Assembly (NCBI GenBank): GCA_016720145.1
Contig: JADJXV010000007.1
Span: 124,001 to 188,000, forward strand
DNA: 64,000 bases
Direction: 5' to 3'
Source of the DNA: Ignavibacteria bacterium
GTDB lineage: Bacteria > Bacteroidota > Ignavibacteria > Kapaibacteriales > UBA961
Shown here: one piece after another, positions 18,488 to 27,888 of the stretch
How the letters are laid out: each line of letters starts with the position of its first letter
How positions within the stretch are numbered: position 1 is the first letter of the stretch
Notes under the pieces: model-generated
Told to the model about the DNA's origin: nothing
The model's input: the letters and a program-made list of their open reading frames with translations, nothing else
The model's database searches: none
Position numbers and translations under genes: made by a program

Positions 18488-19522
18488 TTAAAATTGAAAT
18501 TCATGGGAATGTTCGATAAATGCGCGGAGCAAGTCAATGGTCGCCTGCACGTCGTCTTTGTGAACAGACTCGACTACCGAATGCGTGTATCTGCAGGGAA
18601 TTGACAGTGTACAAACGGGAGTACCGCCGCGGCTGAGTTGTATTCCACCGGCATCGGTACCACCGGCAGGGAGCACTTCCATTTGATATTTAATTCCTTT
18701 ACGTTCAGCGAGTTCACGAAAAAAGCGTACTAGTCCCGGATGACAAATTGAGGACGAATCGAGTATTTTAATTCCTACACCGCCGCCCATTTTCACGCAA
18801 TGATCTTTTTCATCGATGCCCGGCGTGTCGGCTGCGATGGTAATGTCAAGGGCAATTCCAATATCCGGCTGTAAACTGAACGACGCCGTTTTCGCGCCGC
18901 GAAGTCCGATTTCTTCCTGTACTGTCGCGACAGCATAGATATTATCTTGACTTTCGGTGAATGCTCGAAAGACTTCGAGCATTACATATACGCCGACGCG
19001 GTCGTCAAGTGTTTTGCCGGTATAGAAATTCCCCATTTTGATGAGTTCACGTTCCATCGTGATACAATCTCCTATACTCACTAATTCCTTCGCTTCATCG
19101 CCCGAGAGTCCAAGATCAATAAATAAGTCATTGAGTGGAATTACCTTAGCACGTTCTTCCGGTGTGGTAAAATGTGCTGCTTTGATGGCAATGACGCCGT
19201 CGATGGTGCGCGAGCCATACACTTTCACGCGTTGAGCGATGAGTGTACGAGGGTCAAATCCGCCGAGAGGATGGAAATACACAAACCCTTCTTTGGTGAT
19301 ATGCTTGACGACAAAGGAGATTTCGTCCATGTGGCCTGCGATCATGATTGTACGTGGAGTGGTTGACTTACCTTTGCGAAGTGCAAATAGATTTCCCATT
19401 GCATCGGTTGTAATCGATTCGGCAGAGGATGCAATTTCGGCACGAACGACTTCGCGGAATTGTTCTTCACGACCGGGAACGCCGGGTGTGGCACAGAGTG
19501 TTTTTAGGAGTTCAAATGACAT
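18488..19522 (-). CDS. M42-family metallo-aminopeptidase
   Basis: A 344-residue cytosolic peptidase of the M42 family (FrvX/CelM/PepA-like, dodecameric tetrahedral aminopeptidases that use two divalent metals). Motifs in order: an N-terminal TPGVPGREEQ, the first metal His-Met-Asp in IAGHMDEISF, the Asp bridging region GKTLDDRVG, catalytic Glu-Glu in ATVQEEIGLRGA, an Asp ligand region ALDITIAADTPG and the last His in RYTHSVVES. All are present, so the enzyme looks intact. I chose the ATG at 19522, whose N-terminus matches the family; the ATG at 19555 would add eleven residues. No signal peptide. Confidence 0.9.
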   Translation of the reverse strand: MSFELLKTLCATPGVPGREEQFREVVRAEIASSAESITTDAMGNLFALRKGKSTTPRTIMIAGHMDEISFVVKHITKEGFVYFHPLGGFDPRTLIAQRVKVYGSRTIDGVIAIKAAHFTTPEERAKVIPLNDLFIDLGLSGDEAKELVSIGDCITMERELIKMGNFYTGKTLDDRVGVYVMLEVFRAFTESQDNIYAVATVQEEIGLRGAKTASFSLQPDIGIALDITIAADTPGIDEKDHCVKMGGGVGIKILDSSSICHPGLVRFFRELAERKGIKYQMEVLPAGGTDAGGIQLSRGGTPVCTLSIPCRYTHSVVESVHKDDVQATIDLLRAFIEHSHEFQF

Positions 19523-19555
19523 TAATTTCTCTTTTTGAATAGTGGAGGATTTCAT

Positions 19556-20019
19556 TAATTGAGGCGCGAAAATACGGATTATCTAGGAGAATATTCATGA
19601 TATTGAAGAAGAAAATCGAGGTATAAAAAATTCTCTTTGTTGGTAGGAAAAAGATATGTTATTTTGCCGAAAGTTATGACAGTTAGTACAATAGTCGTCC
19701 ATAAAACATACTTGCTTTACGTGTGATTTTGTCGTCATAAATTCAGAGGACTCATCAAAAGCGTTGAAAAATTCAAGGAATTTCAAAATATTTCAAAAAC
19801 AATTCTACAAGTGTGGTAAGGTTGTGTTGTCCTATTTTGTCCTACGGATTCGACGTGTGATTTGTTCACATACAAATTAAGAGTTTATTCTGTAACATTC
19901 AATTATTAGAAGAGTTAGTGAGTCGCCTCCTTCAAGCTTTCGGGTTAGAGTATAATCAAGAATTTAGATAGCAAAATATTAATTTTTATTCAAGCTTCAT
20001 TATTATTAAAGGTAGTTTT
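19556..20019. other. divergent intergenic region, no gene seen
   Basis: About 460 bp between the M42 gene (minus) and a T9SS cargo gene (plus). It must hold two promoters, but I see no clear TTTG-N19/20-TAnnTTTG pair for either. Several short homopolymer runs and no hairpin of note. Confidence 0.5.
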
Positions 20020-23000
20020 ATGTTTCGTCAATGTACAATTTTAATTGCGTTTGTATTGTTCGCATCTACTGTATCTACTTGGGCACAGTCGAGCGCGGCA
20101 CTTACAACGAAGCCGAATATGCCGGTTACTTTTGTTGAGAACAAAGGTCAATGGCCTTCGCAAGTTCGTTTTTTAGGTCAAACCCGTGGAATGAATGTCT
20201 GGCTGACAGAAAAAGGTCTTACATATGATGTTTTTTCCAAGCGTGCAGCGACCTCCGCAGAAATCAAATCAGAAAAATCCCGCCTCCGCAAAATCAGCTC
20301 CACTCTTGCTACTACTTTCAAAAGCGAAAAATCTGCACATATTACCGGTCAGGTAATTACGATGGAGCTCGTCGGTGCTAATCACTCCCAAACTATTGGA
20401 GATGGAGAGCAAAATGGATACCGTAACTACTTTATAGGTAGCGATCCTACGGCGTGGAGATCGAATGTACCTGCTTATACCCGACTTATCTCAAAAGAGG
20501 TCTATCCTGGTGTAGATGCTATTTATACATTCCAAGATGGAAAGCCACGCTATGATTTCATCGTCAAGCCGGGTGCGAATCCTGCTTCAATTGCTATTAG
20601 ATTTAATGGTGCAAATGCAGTAAGTGTTACTGAAGATAAAGGTGTAAAGCTCTCGACCGTACTTGGTGCAGTCTATAATGGACATATTTATGCATATCAA
20701 AATCTCAATGGACGTGAAGTAAAAGTCAATTGTTCTTTTGTGAAAAATGGTGAAAATGTACAGTTTAACGTTGGAAATTATGACCGCAATCAGCCACTTG
20801 TTATCGACCCGATTGTCTATGCGTCCTATTTTGGCGGCTCGGGTAATGATGATATTACCGGTATGGCATTCGATAAAGTGGGTAATGTCGTCATTACCGG
20901 CGTCACAGACTCACCGAATTATCCGATTAAAATTGGTTCGTACGATACATTAGCACACGGTGGCACCGATGCTTTCGCTGCAAAATTTGACCCTACGCTC
21001 ACAAGATTGTTATTTTCAAGCTTCATCGGTGGCGGTTCTGATGATAAATCGAACGGTGTTGCGGTAAATATATTTGATGACAAAATTACCATAGCCGGTG
21101 AAACTTCCTCGAGCAACATGCCGAAACCAGGTGGATACAAACTTGACTATTCTCAAGGAATTGATGGCTTTGTTACTCGCTTCTCTGCTGATGGGAAAAC
21201 ATTGGACTTTTTCAGTTACCTCGGAGGAACTGGTGATGACTATGGTCTTGCAGTTGCCGTCGATAATTTAGGTAGTGCTGTTGTTGGAGGTAAAACCAAA
21301 TCTTCAAACTTTTCTGGAGCAAGTGCTCAATCCTATCAGAAACTTAACGGTGGGCAATTTGATGGTTTTATTTTCAAACTTTCTACTACTGGTGGAAGTC
21401 TTGAATTCTCAACATATCTTGGTGGTGGCGGTAATGATGAAATTAACGCAGTAGCAGCTTATGGAGAGGAAACGTTTGTAGCAGGTACAACCGGCTCAGG
21501 ACTACAAAAGACATTCCCTGTGCCACCTCCGGGTAGCTGGGGAGGTCCAAGTCCCGACCCCGATCGTATAGCTTACAAGAGTGTATTTAATTCGGGTGCT
21601 TTCAGTGATGGATTTGTCGGTAGATTTAATAAAGCAGGTGGTCTTTCTCAATGGGAAGTTGAATATCTAACTTATATCGGTGCTAACAAGAACGAAACTG
21701 TCCGTGCGATTACTGTCTTGGATGACGGTAGCGCTGTCATAGCAGGAGAGACAAACAGTACGGATTATGTCAAAGGATTCCCATCCAGTAATACAAGCAT
21801 TCAATTCAAGGGTGGTGCTACTGATATTTATGTATCAAAGTTATCACCAAACGGAAGATTATTAAAATCATCGATTATGTTTGGTGGCTCAGGTGCAGAT
21901 TCAGTCTCTGCAATTTCATTTTCAACCGGTACAAATGAAATCTATGTCGTTGGTAAAACCACCTCAATAGATTTCCAAATGTCTCAATTATCACCTCCAC
22001 TTGCTGCAGAATTTCCAGACTTCAAAGGTCCCACAGATGCTTACGTCGCCAAGCTTCCGAGTGGCTTGGGTAATATTAATTATGCAACGTATTATGGTGG
22101 TACAGGTCAAGATGGAGCTACTGCAGTTGCTGTTTCCAAGCGCGGTGATGCCTATTTTGCCGGTACGACGTCGACCACTGATTTGATGGCTTATACCGAT
22201 GAATTTCAACCTTCACTCTCCGGTGGACGTGATGGATTCATCGCTAAAGTTGCGTTCGGTTTTATATCGATTACAAGTCCTAATGGTGGTAATCTTTTCT
22301 GTCCTGATGGCAATATGAATATTCAATGGGACAAAAGAGATGGTCTGCAATACAATGTTCCTGCGGATGTAGTAGATATCGAGCTTTCCTCCGACAATGG
22401 TCTCACTTGGTCCAAGAAAATCACAACAAACGTTACAACTCCTTCGTATGTATGGCATATACCGAAAGATCAAGCTCCAGGAACGACATATAAAGTCCGC
22501 GTTTATCACATTGCATCCGGTATCCGTGATGAAAGCGATCAATCCTTTACGATTGGTGTTCCCGTACAAATTACCGAAAGCCCGGTAAGTGATTCAGTCT
22601 GCCCAGGCACGCGAGTTCGCTTTAAAGTAAAAGGCACAGGTGCGAATCTTACCTACCAATGGAACTTTAACGGCAACAAAATTCCAAATGCTAATAGCGA
22701 CTCACTTGTTATTACTTCTGCTCAAAATGCTAACGGTGGAAATTACACCTGCGACGTAAGCGCTGGCTGCCAGCCGGCTACGAGCCAAGCAGCGACGCTT
22801 GTTGTGAAACCAAAGCCACAGGTTCAGGTTCAGCCAACAGGTGGAAAAGTAACGGAAGGCAGCGCGATCACCTTAAAAGTAGTGGCGCTCGGTAGAAATT
22901 TAACATACGAATGGAGACAAGACGGTTTCAAAATTGGTGGTGCTGAAGGACCTGAGTATGTAATCTCCGGTGCAAACGGCGGAAATAACGGTATGTACAA

Positions 23001-23358
23001 AGTAATCATTCGTGGTGAGTGCGGGATAGATTCAAGTATTGCAGTTAAAGTAGAAGTCGTTCCAGCTTCTGTAGATGAGCCAAATCTACCGGGTGGTGTA
23101 CATTTCGTACTTCGCTCGCCAATCCCGGCAAATGATAATGTACAGGCGACGATTACATCTCCTGCACTATGTCCACTTTCAGTGACCCTCAATGACAACC
23201 TCGGTCAGCCGGTAGCAAATGTCTTCAACGGCACACTTGATGCAAATGTCGCTCAGCCACTTTCAGTAAATGTCAATAATCTCTCAAGTGGAATCTACTG
23301 GCTCTCTGCTAAATGTGGTACCCAATGGTTCGTACAAAAAGTGGAAATTATTCATTAA
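20020..23358 (+). CDS. T9SS-secreted DUF7948/SBBP beta-propeller protein
   Basis: A 1112-residue secreted protein. Signal peptide ends STVSTWAQ. DUF7948 N-terminal domain (VTFVENKGQWPSQVRFLG; about 35-260) is followed by SBBP repeats forming a beta-propeller, with the repeated pattern Y-x-x-Y-G-G-x-G-x-D-x-x-x-x-x-V-D (about 265-755). Then two Ig-like domains with a Cys pair each (about 855-955 and 955-1030) and a C-terminal T9SS sorting-like domain (LNDNLGQPVANVFNG...SSGIYWLSAKCG). The architecture is typical of large exported, surface-attached proteins; ligand unknown. It is smaller than the three paralogues at 31-49 kb and has no ASH repeats. A strong terminator follows. Confidence 0.85.
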   Translation: MFRQCTILIAFVLFASTVSTWAQSSAALTTKPNMPVTFVENKGQWPSQVRFLGQTRGMNVWLTEKGLTYDVFSKRAATSAEIKSEKSRLRKISSTLATTFKSEKSAHITGQVITMELVGANHSQTIGDGEQNGYRNYFIGSDPTAWRSNVPAYTRLISKEVYPGVDAIYTFQDGKPRYDFIVKPGANPASIAIRFNGANAVSVTEDKGVKLSTVLGAVYNGHIYAYQNLNGREVKVNCSFVKNGENVQFNVGNYDRNQPLVIDPIVYASYFGGSGNDDITGMAFDKVGNVVITGVTDSPNYPIKIGSYDTLAHGGTDAFAAKFDPTLTRLLFSSFIGGGSDDKSNGVAVNIFDDKITIAGETSSSNMPKPGGYKLDYSQGIDGFVTRFSADGKTLDFFSYLGGTGDDYGLAVAVDNLGSAVVGGKTKSSNFSGASAQSYQKLNGGQFDGFIFKLSTTGGSLEFSTYLGGGGNDEINAVAAYGEETFVAGTTGSGLQKTFPVPPPGSWGGPSPDPDRIAYKSVFNSGAFSDGFVGRFNKAGGLSQWEVEYLTYIGANKNETVRAITVLDDGSAVIAGETNSTDYVKGFPSSNTSIQFKGGATDIYVSKLSPNGRLLKSSIMFGGSGADSVSAISFSTGTNEIYVVGKTTSIDFQMSQLSPPLAAEFPDFKGPTDAYVAKLPSGLGNINYATYYGGTGQDGATAVAVSKRGDAYFAGTTSTTDLMAYTDEFQPSLSGGRDGFIAKVAFGFISITSPNGGNLFCPDGNMNIQWDKRDGLQYNVPADVVDIELSSDNGLTWSKKITTNVTTPSYVWHIPKDQAPGTTYKVRVYHIASGIRDESDQSFTIGVPVQITESPVSDSVCPGTRVRFKVKGTGANLTYQWNFNGNKIPNANSDSLVITSAQNANGGNYTCDVSAGCQPATSQAATLVVKPKPQVQVQPTGGKVTEGSAITLKVVALGRNLTYEWRQDGFKIGGAEGPEYVISGANGGNNGMYKVIIRGECGIDSSIAVKVEVVPASVDEPNLPGGVHFVLRSPIPANDNVQATITSPALCPLSVTLNDNLGQPVANVFNGTLDANVAQPLSVNVNNLSSGIYWLSAKCGTQWFVQKVEIIH

Positions 23359-23380
23359 TTTCACGAGTTGATTCAAATAG

Positions 23381-23412
23381 AAAGCCCTGCCTGATACTCA
23401 GGCAGGGCTTTT
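23381..23412 (+). terminator. Rho-independent terminator after the T9SS cargo gene
   Basis: Perfect 14-bp stem AAAGCCCTGCCTGA/TCAGGCAGGGCTTT with a three-base loop, followed by T residues, 23 bp after the stop codon. Confidence 0.93.
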
Positions 23413-23442
23413 TGTTTGGGTTGAATTTTATGCTTAGTTTTG
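23411..23442 (+). promoter_or_regulatory. dnaG promoter, Bacteroidota type
   Basis: TTTG (23411-23414), a 20-bp spacer and TAGTTTTG (23435-23442). It overlaps the end of the preceding terminator. Because the -7 box covers the TTG at 23440, that codon cannot be the dnaG start, which supports the ATG at 23491. Confidence 0.7.
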
Positions 23443-23490
23443 TTCGGTAATGAATATCGTAACCTCGAAGCTCATCTCTTTTACTTCTCC

Positions 23491-25455
23491 ATGCAAATCC
23501 CCGATCATATCATCGACCAAGTTCGTCAACGTACCGATATTGTTGAAATTATCGGCGAATCGGTCGCACTGAAAAAGTCAGGTCGCAGTTTCGTCGGACT
23601 TTGCCCGTTTCACTCTGACCGTAAGCCGTCGATGAATGTGAGCCCCGATTTGCAGATATTCAAATGTTTCTCGTGCGGCAAGGGTGGGAATGTGTTCACG
23701 TTCATGACCGACTTCCACCGCCTCACCTTCCTCGAAGCCCTCAAAGCACTCGCAGCAAAAGCCGGTATTGCTCTCCCGGACGAAGACAAGCCCCATGATG
23801 AAAGCTACAATCGGGTAGATTCTGCCTATAAAGCGCTAGCAGCGGCTTCTCAATTTTACCACGATACTCTCTCCAAATCTTCGGGGAAAATAGCTCTTCA
23901 ATACTTTACCAAACGAGGCTTTACCCGAAAATTAATTGATGATTTTGCACTTGGATTCTCGCCTGAGTCGTTCACTGCGACTCTAGCCGAACTCACCAAA
24001 CGTGGCTTTTCTGAATCAGTCATGAACGACGCAGGGCTGATTCTCAAAAAAGAAGAACCAGGCAGCAAACCCTACGACCGTTTTCGCGGACGTGCAATGT
24101 TTGCGATTCACGATGTGTCCGGACGTGTCGTCGGCTTCGGCGCACGGCAAATGAAGGACGACGGTCAGGCAAAGTATATCAATTCACCTCAATCCCTTGT
24201 CTATGACAAAAGCAAGATACTGTATGCTCTTTTTCAGGCGAAGCAGGAAATACGTTCACTGCAAGTAGCTATATTAGTTGAAGGTTATGCAGACGCACTT
24301 ACTTTGCATCAGGCAGGTTTCCGTAATACAGTCGCCTCGAGCGGTACATCCTTAACGAAAGATCAACTTCAATTACTTGCGCGATATGCCAAGAAAATGT
24401 ACATTGTCTATGATGCCGATACCGCCGGAATAAATGCCGCCTCTCGTGGACTTGAGCTCGCCGTCGAGGAAGGATTTGATGTGCATATTGTGCAATTACC
24501 GGCAGGCGATGACCCCGACAGCTTTGTCAAAAAAAATGGCGCTGATTCGTTTCGTATTTATCTCCGCGATGCAAAGCCATTTTTAGACTTTAAAATTGAC
24601 ATCATGAAAGCCAATAATCTGCTCGAATCTCCAGTAGGTAAGGCAGAAGCAATTCGTAGCTTGGTGCAAATAATCGCCAAAGTACCTGATACTCTTCAAC
24701 ATGATTTTTTAATGGGTCGTGTATCCGATCGCTTAGACTTGAGCGCCTCACAACTCCGGAGAATCTACGAAGAACTCACCAACGTCCGCCGAGCAAATAC
24801 TGCCAAATCATCACCAAAAATGGGATATACTCAGCAAAACGTACAGCAGAATGTACTGCAAGCTGAATCGCAAAGTACACATCAGACTGAAAACCAGAAT
24901 GTATTACCGGCTACTTCCTCACCTGTTTCGAGTGATACAGCACTAGTCACGCTTGCTGAACTTGCAATGAGCGAGAATCTCTTACCCGAGGAAAAATCTG
25001 TCCTTCGGATAGCGCTCACCGTGTCAAATGCTTTGCGATACATGGTCGAGCAGCTCAAAATTGAAGAAACACTATTTTACACCGAACCTGCTCGCCGTAT
25101 CTATTCACTTGCTATAGATGCACTTAACCGAGGTTCACAGAATATATTTTCCTCCCTTGTCGCCAATGCTTCCATCAGTGAAGAGATGATGCATATCATC
25201 ACGGACATAGCCATGCAACGTGAAATGCCAAGCGAAAAGTGGTTAGATTTTAAGATTGCTGTTCCAGAGGAAAATGCCCGCCGCGTCCTTACCGACTCGC
25301 TGATGAAGATGCAAATCAAGTCAATTGACCGCGAAAAGCAAGTAATACAATCGCAAATGAAGTCGGTATCTCAAGAGGAATCACTGCCACTCCTTCAACG
25401 ATTGATACAAATTACTTCGCAGCGAAAAGAAATTTTAGAGAAAATGGGTGGTTAA
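23491..25455 (+). CDS. dnaG: DNA primase
   Basis: A 654-residue DnaG, which makes RNA primers for replication on lagging and leading strands. The zinc-binding domain has Cys38, His41, Cys59 and Cys62 (CPFHSDRKPS...CFSCGKGG). The RNA-polymerase core follows with the TOPRIM motifs VEGYADALTLHQ and YDADTAGINAASRG. The C-terminal helicase-binding region is about 180 residues, preceded by a linker rich in Gln and Asn (about residues 440-480). The start at the ATG is chosen because it begins with the family's MxIPDHIIDQVRQRTDIVEII pattern and because an upstream TTG lies in the -7 box. Single transcription unit. Confidence 0.96.
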   Translation: MQIPDHIIDQVRQRTDIVEIIGESVALKKSGRSFVGLCPFHSDRKPSMNVSPDLQIFKCFSCGKGGNVFTFMTDFHRLTFLEALKALAAKAGIALPDEDKPHDESYNRVDSAYKALAAASQFYHDTLSKSSGKIALQYFTKRGFTRKLIDDFALGFSPESFTATLAELTKRGFSESVMNDAGLILKKEEPGSKPYDRFRGRAMFAIHDVSGRVVGFGARQMKDDGQAKYINSPQSLVYDKSKILYALFQAKQEIRSLQVAILVEGYADALTLHQAGFRNTVASSGTSLTKDQLQLLARYAKKMYIVYDADTAGINAASRGLELAVEEGFDVHIVQLPAGDDPDSFVKKNGADSFRIYLRDAKPFLDFKIDIMKANNLLESPVGKAEAIRSLVQIIAKVPDTLQHDFLMGRVSDRLDLSASQLRRIYEELTNVRRANTAKSSPKMGYTQQNVQQNVLQAESQSTHQTENQNVLPATSSPVSSDTALVTLAELAMSENLLPEEKSVLRIALTVSNALRYMVEQLKIEETLFYTEPARRIYSLAIDALNRGSQNIFSSLVANASISEEMMHIITDIAMQREMPSEKWLDFKIAVPEENARRVLTDSLMKMQIKSIDREKQVIQSQMKSVSQEESLPLLQRLIQITSQRKEILEKMGG

Positions 25456-25470
25456 ATGATTGGTGGTTCT

Positions 25471-25516
25471 GTTGCTTGCATTCCAAGCAATCGCTTGCGG
25501 GCACCCTTGCCGTCCA
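25471..25516 (-). repeat. dispersed 46-bp element, copy A
   Basis: On the minus strand it starts TGGACGGCAAGGGTGCCCGC, continues with a GC-rich core and ends TTGGAATGCAAGCAAC. Copies B (37289-37335) and C (61886-61932) match over the whole length with a few substitutions. All three lie within about 130 bp of the stop codon of a gene. Confidence 0.85.
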
Positions 25517-25685
25517 AGCAATCTGAAAAATGGCACGATGATACCGCTGATTTATTATGAGGAAAGATACTCTAAATCGTTAACTAGTAGCATTGACATG
25601 GTGTTCGCATCAAACTATAAGTGGATTACTAGCTCTATAGGAGTGACCGGTTTGTAACAACGAAGTTCAATAGTATGCCCTTCGT

Positions 25686-25747
25686 GCCGTAGGTGTGACC
25701 TGTTTTTTTCCTACTATATTGCGCAATAAACAGGTCGCACCTACGGC
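25686..25747. repeat. palindromic element beside the group II intron
   Basis: Two 20-bp arms (25686-25705 and 25728-25747) are complementary with one mismatch; the words GTAGGTGTGACCTGTTT and AAACAGGTCGCACCTAC are visible. The loop is about 22 nt. Just outside the other end of the intron, at 27760-27785, one arm of a related palindrome occurs (AAACAGGTCGCCCCTAC), so the intron probably inserted among such elements. Confidence 0.85.
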
Positions 25748-25775
25748 GCTACAATGGTTCTTGTGGGTATATTTG

Positions 25776-27759
25776 GTCGAGTAGAGAGCTAACCCACAGT
25801 CTTTAGATTCCACCGTAGTTCCGTGTCCGCATTTCTGCTTTTGTGCCTTAGGATGTGTATTTCTTGGATGTGCATTGCTCCCCCTCACAGAACCGTGCAT
25901 GAGGATTTCCCTCACACGGCTCCTCAATTGTATTCCGCACTCAGTGCTTGTAAAAGCTTACGTATATCTTTGGTTCCGGAAGTGGATACTTCGATACATA
26001 CTGCTTAAAACTCTCCCAAGTGTAGCTCTTCTTCTGACTACGACGGTTGAGCCACTTGTAGAGAAGTTTCTTTACTCGGTCTTTGTAATTCCATAATGAT
26101 TTGCTGTTTTCACTTACACCATAATAGTGATAGTGACCACGTACCATTTGGGATATACTTTCCCAAAGTTCTTGCAGCGTATAGGTATTCTTGTGTTCCT
26201 TCAGGAAGATGCTCACCTTACGGATGCCAAGGCGGAAGCGGGACTTACTTGTCCGCCTACATACCTTGAATTTGCCTGCTCGGGTTTTACCGCAGTAATG
26301 GGTAAACCCAAGAAAGTCAAACGTGCCCGGATGTTTGTTCTCGTCGCTTGTGTCCGTATTACGACCAAATTTTACTACCGATGTCTTGGTTTCCGATAAT
26401 TCAAGCTTGAACTTCGCAAGCCGTAATCGCAAAGCTTCCAATATCAATGTGCAGTCCGATTCTCGTTCTACAAGTATGATAAAGTCGTTCTGCATACCGT
26501 ACTATCGATGCATAGCCTTGAAGCTCTTTCTTCAATCCTTTCTCGAACCAAATGTCAAGCACATAATGAAGGTATATGTTTGCTAAGATTGGGCTAATGA
26601 TGCCGCCTTGGGGCGTTCCCTTGTCGCTCGCTCTAAAGCTACCTTCATCCATGATTCCTGCTTTCAGAAATCTGATAATCAGTCGAATAAATTTCTTGTC
26701 TTTTATCCGATGTTCCAGAAACTGTACTAACCAATCATGGTTAACATTGTCGAAAAACGATTTAATATCTGCATCGATAATATAGTTTACGCGCTTGAGG
26801 GTTATCTCTTGAAGTACCTGCTTCAACGCATCGTGACAACCCATCTTTTCTCTAAAGCCATAGGATGAATCAATAAAACTTGGGTCGAATACTGCCGTTA
26901 GTATCGAGGATATTCCTTTCCTGGACTATCTTGTCCTCTGTCGAGGGAATGCCCAATGCGCGTTCCTCCTCGTTCTTTCGGTATTTCCTTCTTACGCACG
27001 GCTTGCGGACGATACGACATGCTTTTCATCCGTTCTACCAATCCACTAAGATTCGCTTCAAGCGATTCTCCGTATTCTTCTACACTCACTCCGTCTATGC
27101 CAAGTGCCTTCTTACGGGGAAGTTCGGCATAGCACGTTCTAAAGTACTCCTCGTTCAGCAAGCTTGCCAATGAGCCAAACTTGTATTTGGGAGAGTCCTT
27201 CGAGACCTTGCTTAGTTGTATAAGTTTCGTTGCCGTATCTGATTGTGTTCTATGAGCCATATACGTTTCCTTTATACAATACATACAATTGTCAGCCCCT
27301 TCGCGCTACACCAGAATTGAATGCTTCTGCATGCATACCTCTGCTTTCGCAGAGCTTGACGCTACTATGGGCTAATCCGACTTCCATTATACCGTTACGC
27401 ATTCTACCCTTTTCGGATTTGGTTGCGCTTATGCCAAATGGCAAGTATAGTGGATATCCCAAGTTCCTGATATATCCGTTTGATATCATACTGCGGACTT
27501 AGACCCCGATGATGACTACATGCTCAAGCCATACGAACATGTTGTTATTGCATTCCTGTTTGTAGAGACAGTCTGCCATCATAACCTGACCTATTTCGGG
27601 GCTCAATACCTTCACTTGCGTTGCGGTCTGATATCTCCCTCGTCGTAGCTTCACTGGGCTTGTTACCTCACACAGCGTACGATTGCGGTAGCGGGTGGGT
27701 GGCTCCCTTCCCGCGAAGGATTTGCACCTTCTGAATATACCAAGCTTCGCTTGGCGCAC
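25776..27759 (-). mobile_element. group II intron with degenerate maturase
   Basis: The 5' end is placed at GTGCGCC (first G at 27759), followed by a domain-I-like segment with GAAGGTGCAAATCCTTC. Domain V is seen at 25890-25922: GAGCCGTGTGAGGGAAATCC on the minus strand followed by TCATGCACGGTTC, the conserved catalytic hairpin. The 3' end is placed after CTACTCGAC (25776), the usual AY ending. The intron is about 1.98 kb and contains a reverse transcriptase/maturase gene broken by frameshifts. It sits between dnaG and mdh, beside palindromic repeats, and interrupts no gene that I can see. Boundaries are inferred from sequence features, not proved. Confidence 0.88.
25941..27260 (-). pseudogene. 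ltrA: group II intron reverse transcriptase/maturase, frameshifted
   Basis: Three pieces in different frames together make one intron-encoded protein. The N-terminal part (27260 to about 26953) carries the RT-0/RT-1 region ending PKERGGTR; the middle (about 26930 to 26490) has SILTAVFDPSFIDSSYGFR, DIKSFFDNVNHDWLV and GTPQGGIISPILANIYLH; the last (26490 to 25941) has DFIILVERES, a maturase X domain with SISQMVRGHYHYYGV and LLYKWLNRRSQKKSYTW. At the junction 26484-26493 one extra base converts the catalytic YADD motif into Tyr-Ala-Glu-Arg, so the third part is out of frame. Near 26920-26955 two further shifts separate LGIPSTEDKIVQ from its neighbours. It has no endonuclease domain. Inactive unless these are assembly errors. 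Confidence 0.88.
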
Positions 27760-27835
27760 CTACAAACAGGTCGCCCCTACAGGGCTATGGATGCTGAATC
27801 TCGTTGTGGAATTTTGTTGCGGTAACCCACAAAAA

Positions 27836-27867
27836 AAGCGGGAAATTCAATTGAGAATTTCCCGCTT
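27836..27867 (-). terminator. terminator after mdh
   Basis: Stem AAGCGGGAAATTC/GAATTTCCCGCTT, 13 bp, six-base loop, with a T-run on the minus strand. It is 22 bp downstream of the mdh stop. Confidence 0.88.
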
Positions 27868-27888
27868 ATCATTTTATCTACTAATGAC

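Noticed and set aside
23440..23490. Upstream TTG start for dnaG
   Set aside because: The codon lies inside the -7 box, and the family N-terminus starts at the ATG at 23491.
27292..27759. Two open frames upstream of the maturase
   Set aside because: They lie in the structured RNA part of the group II intron and look like chance frames.
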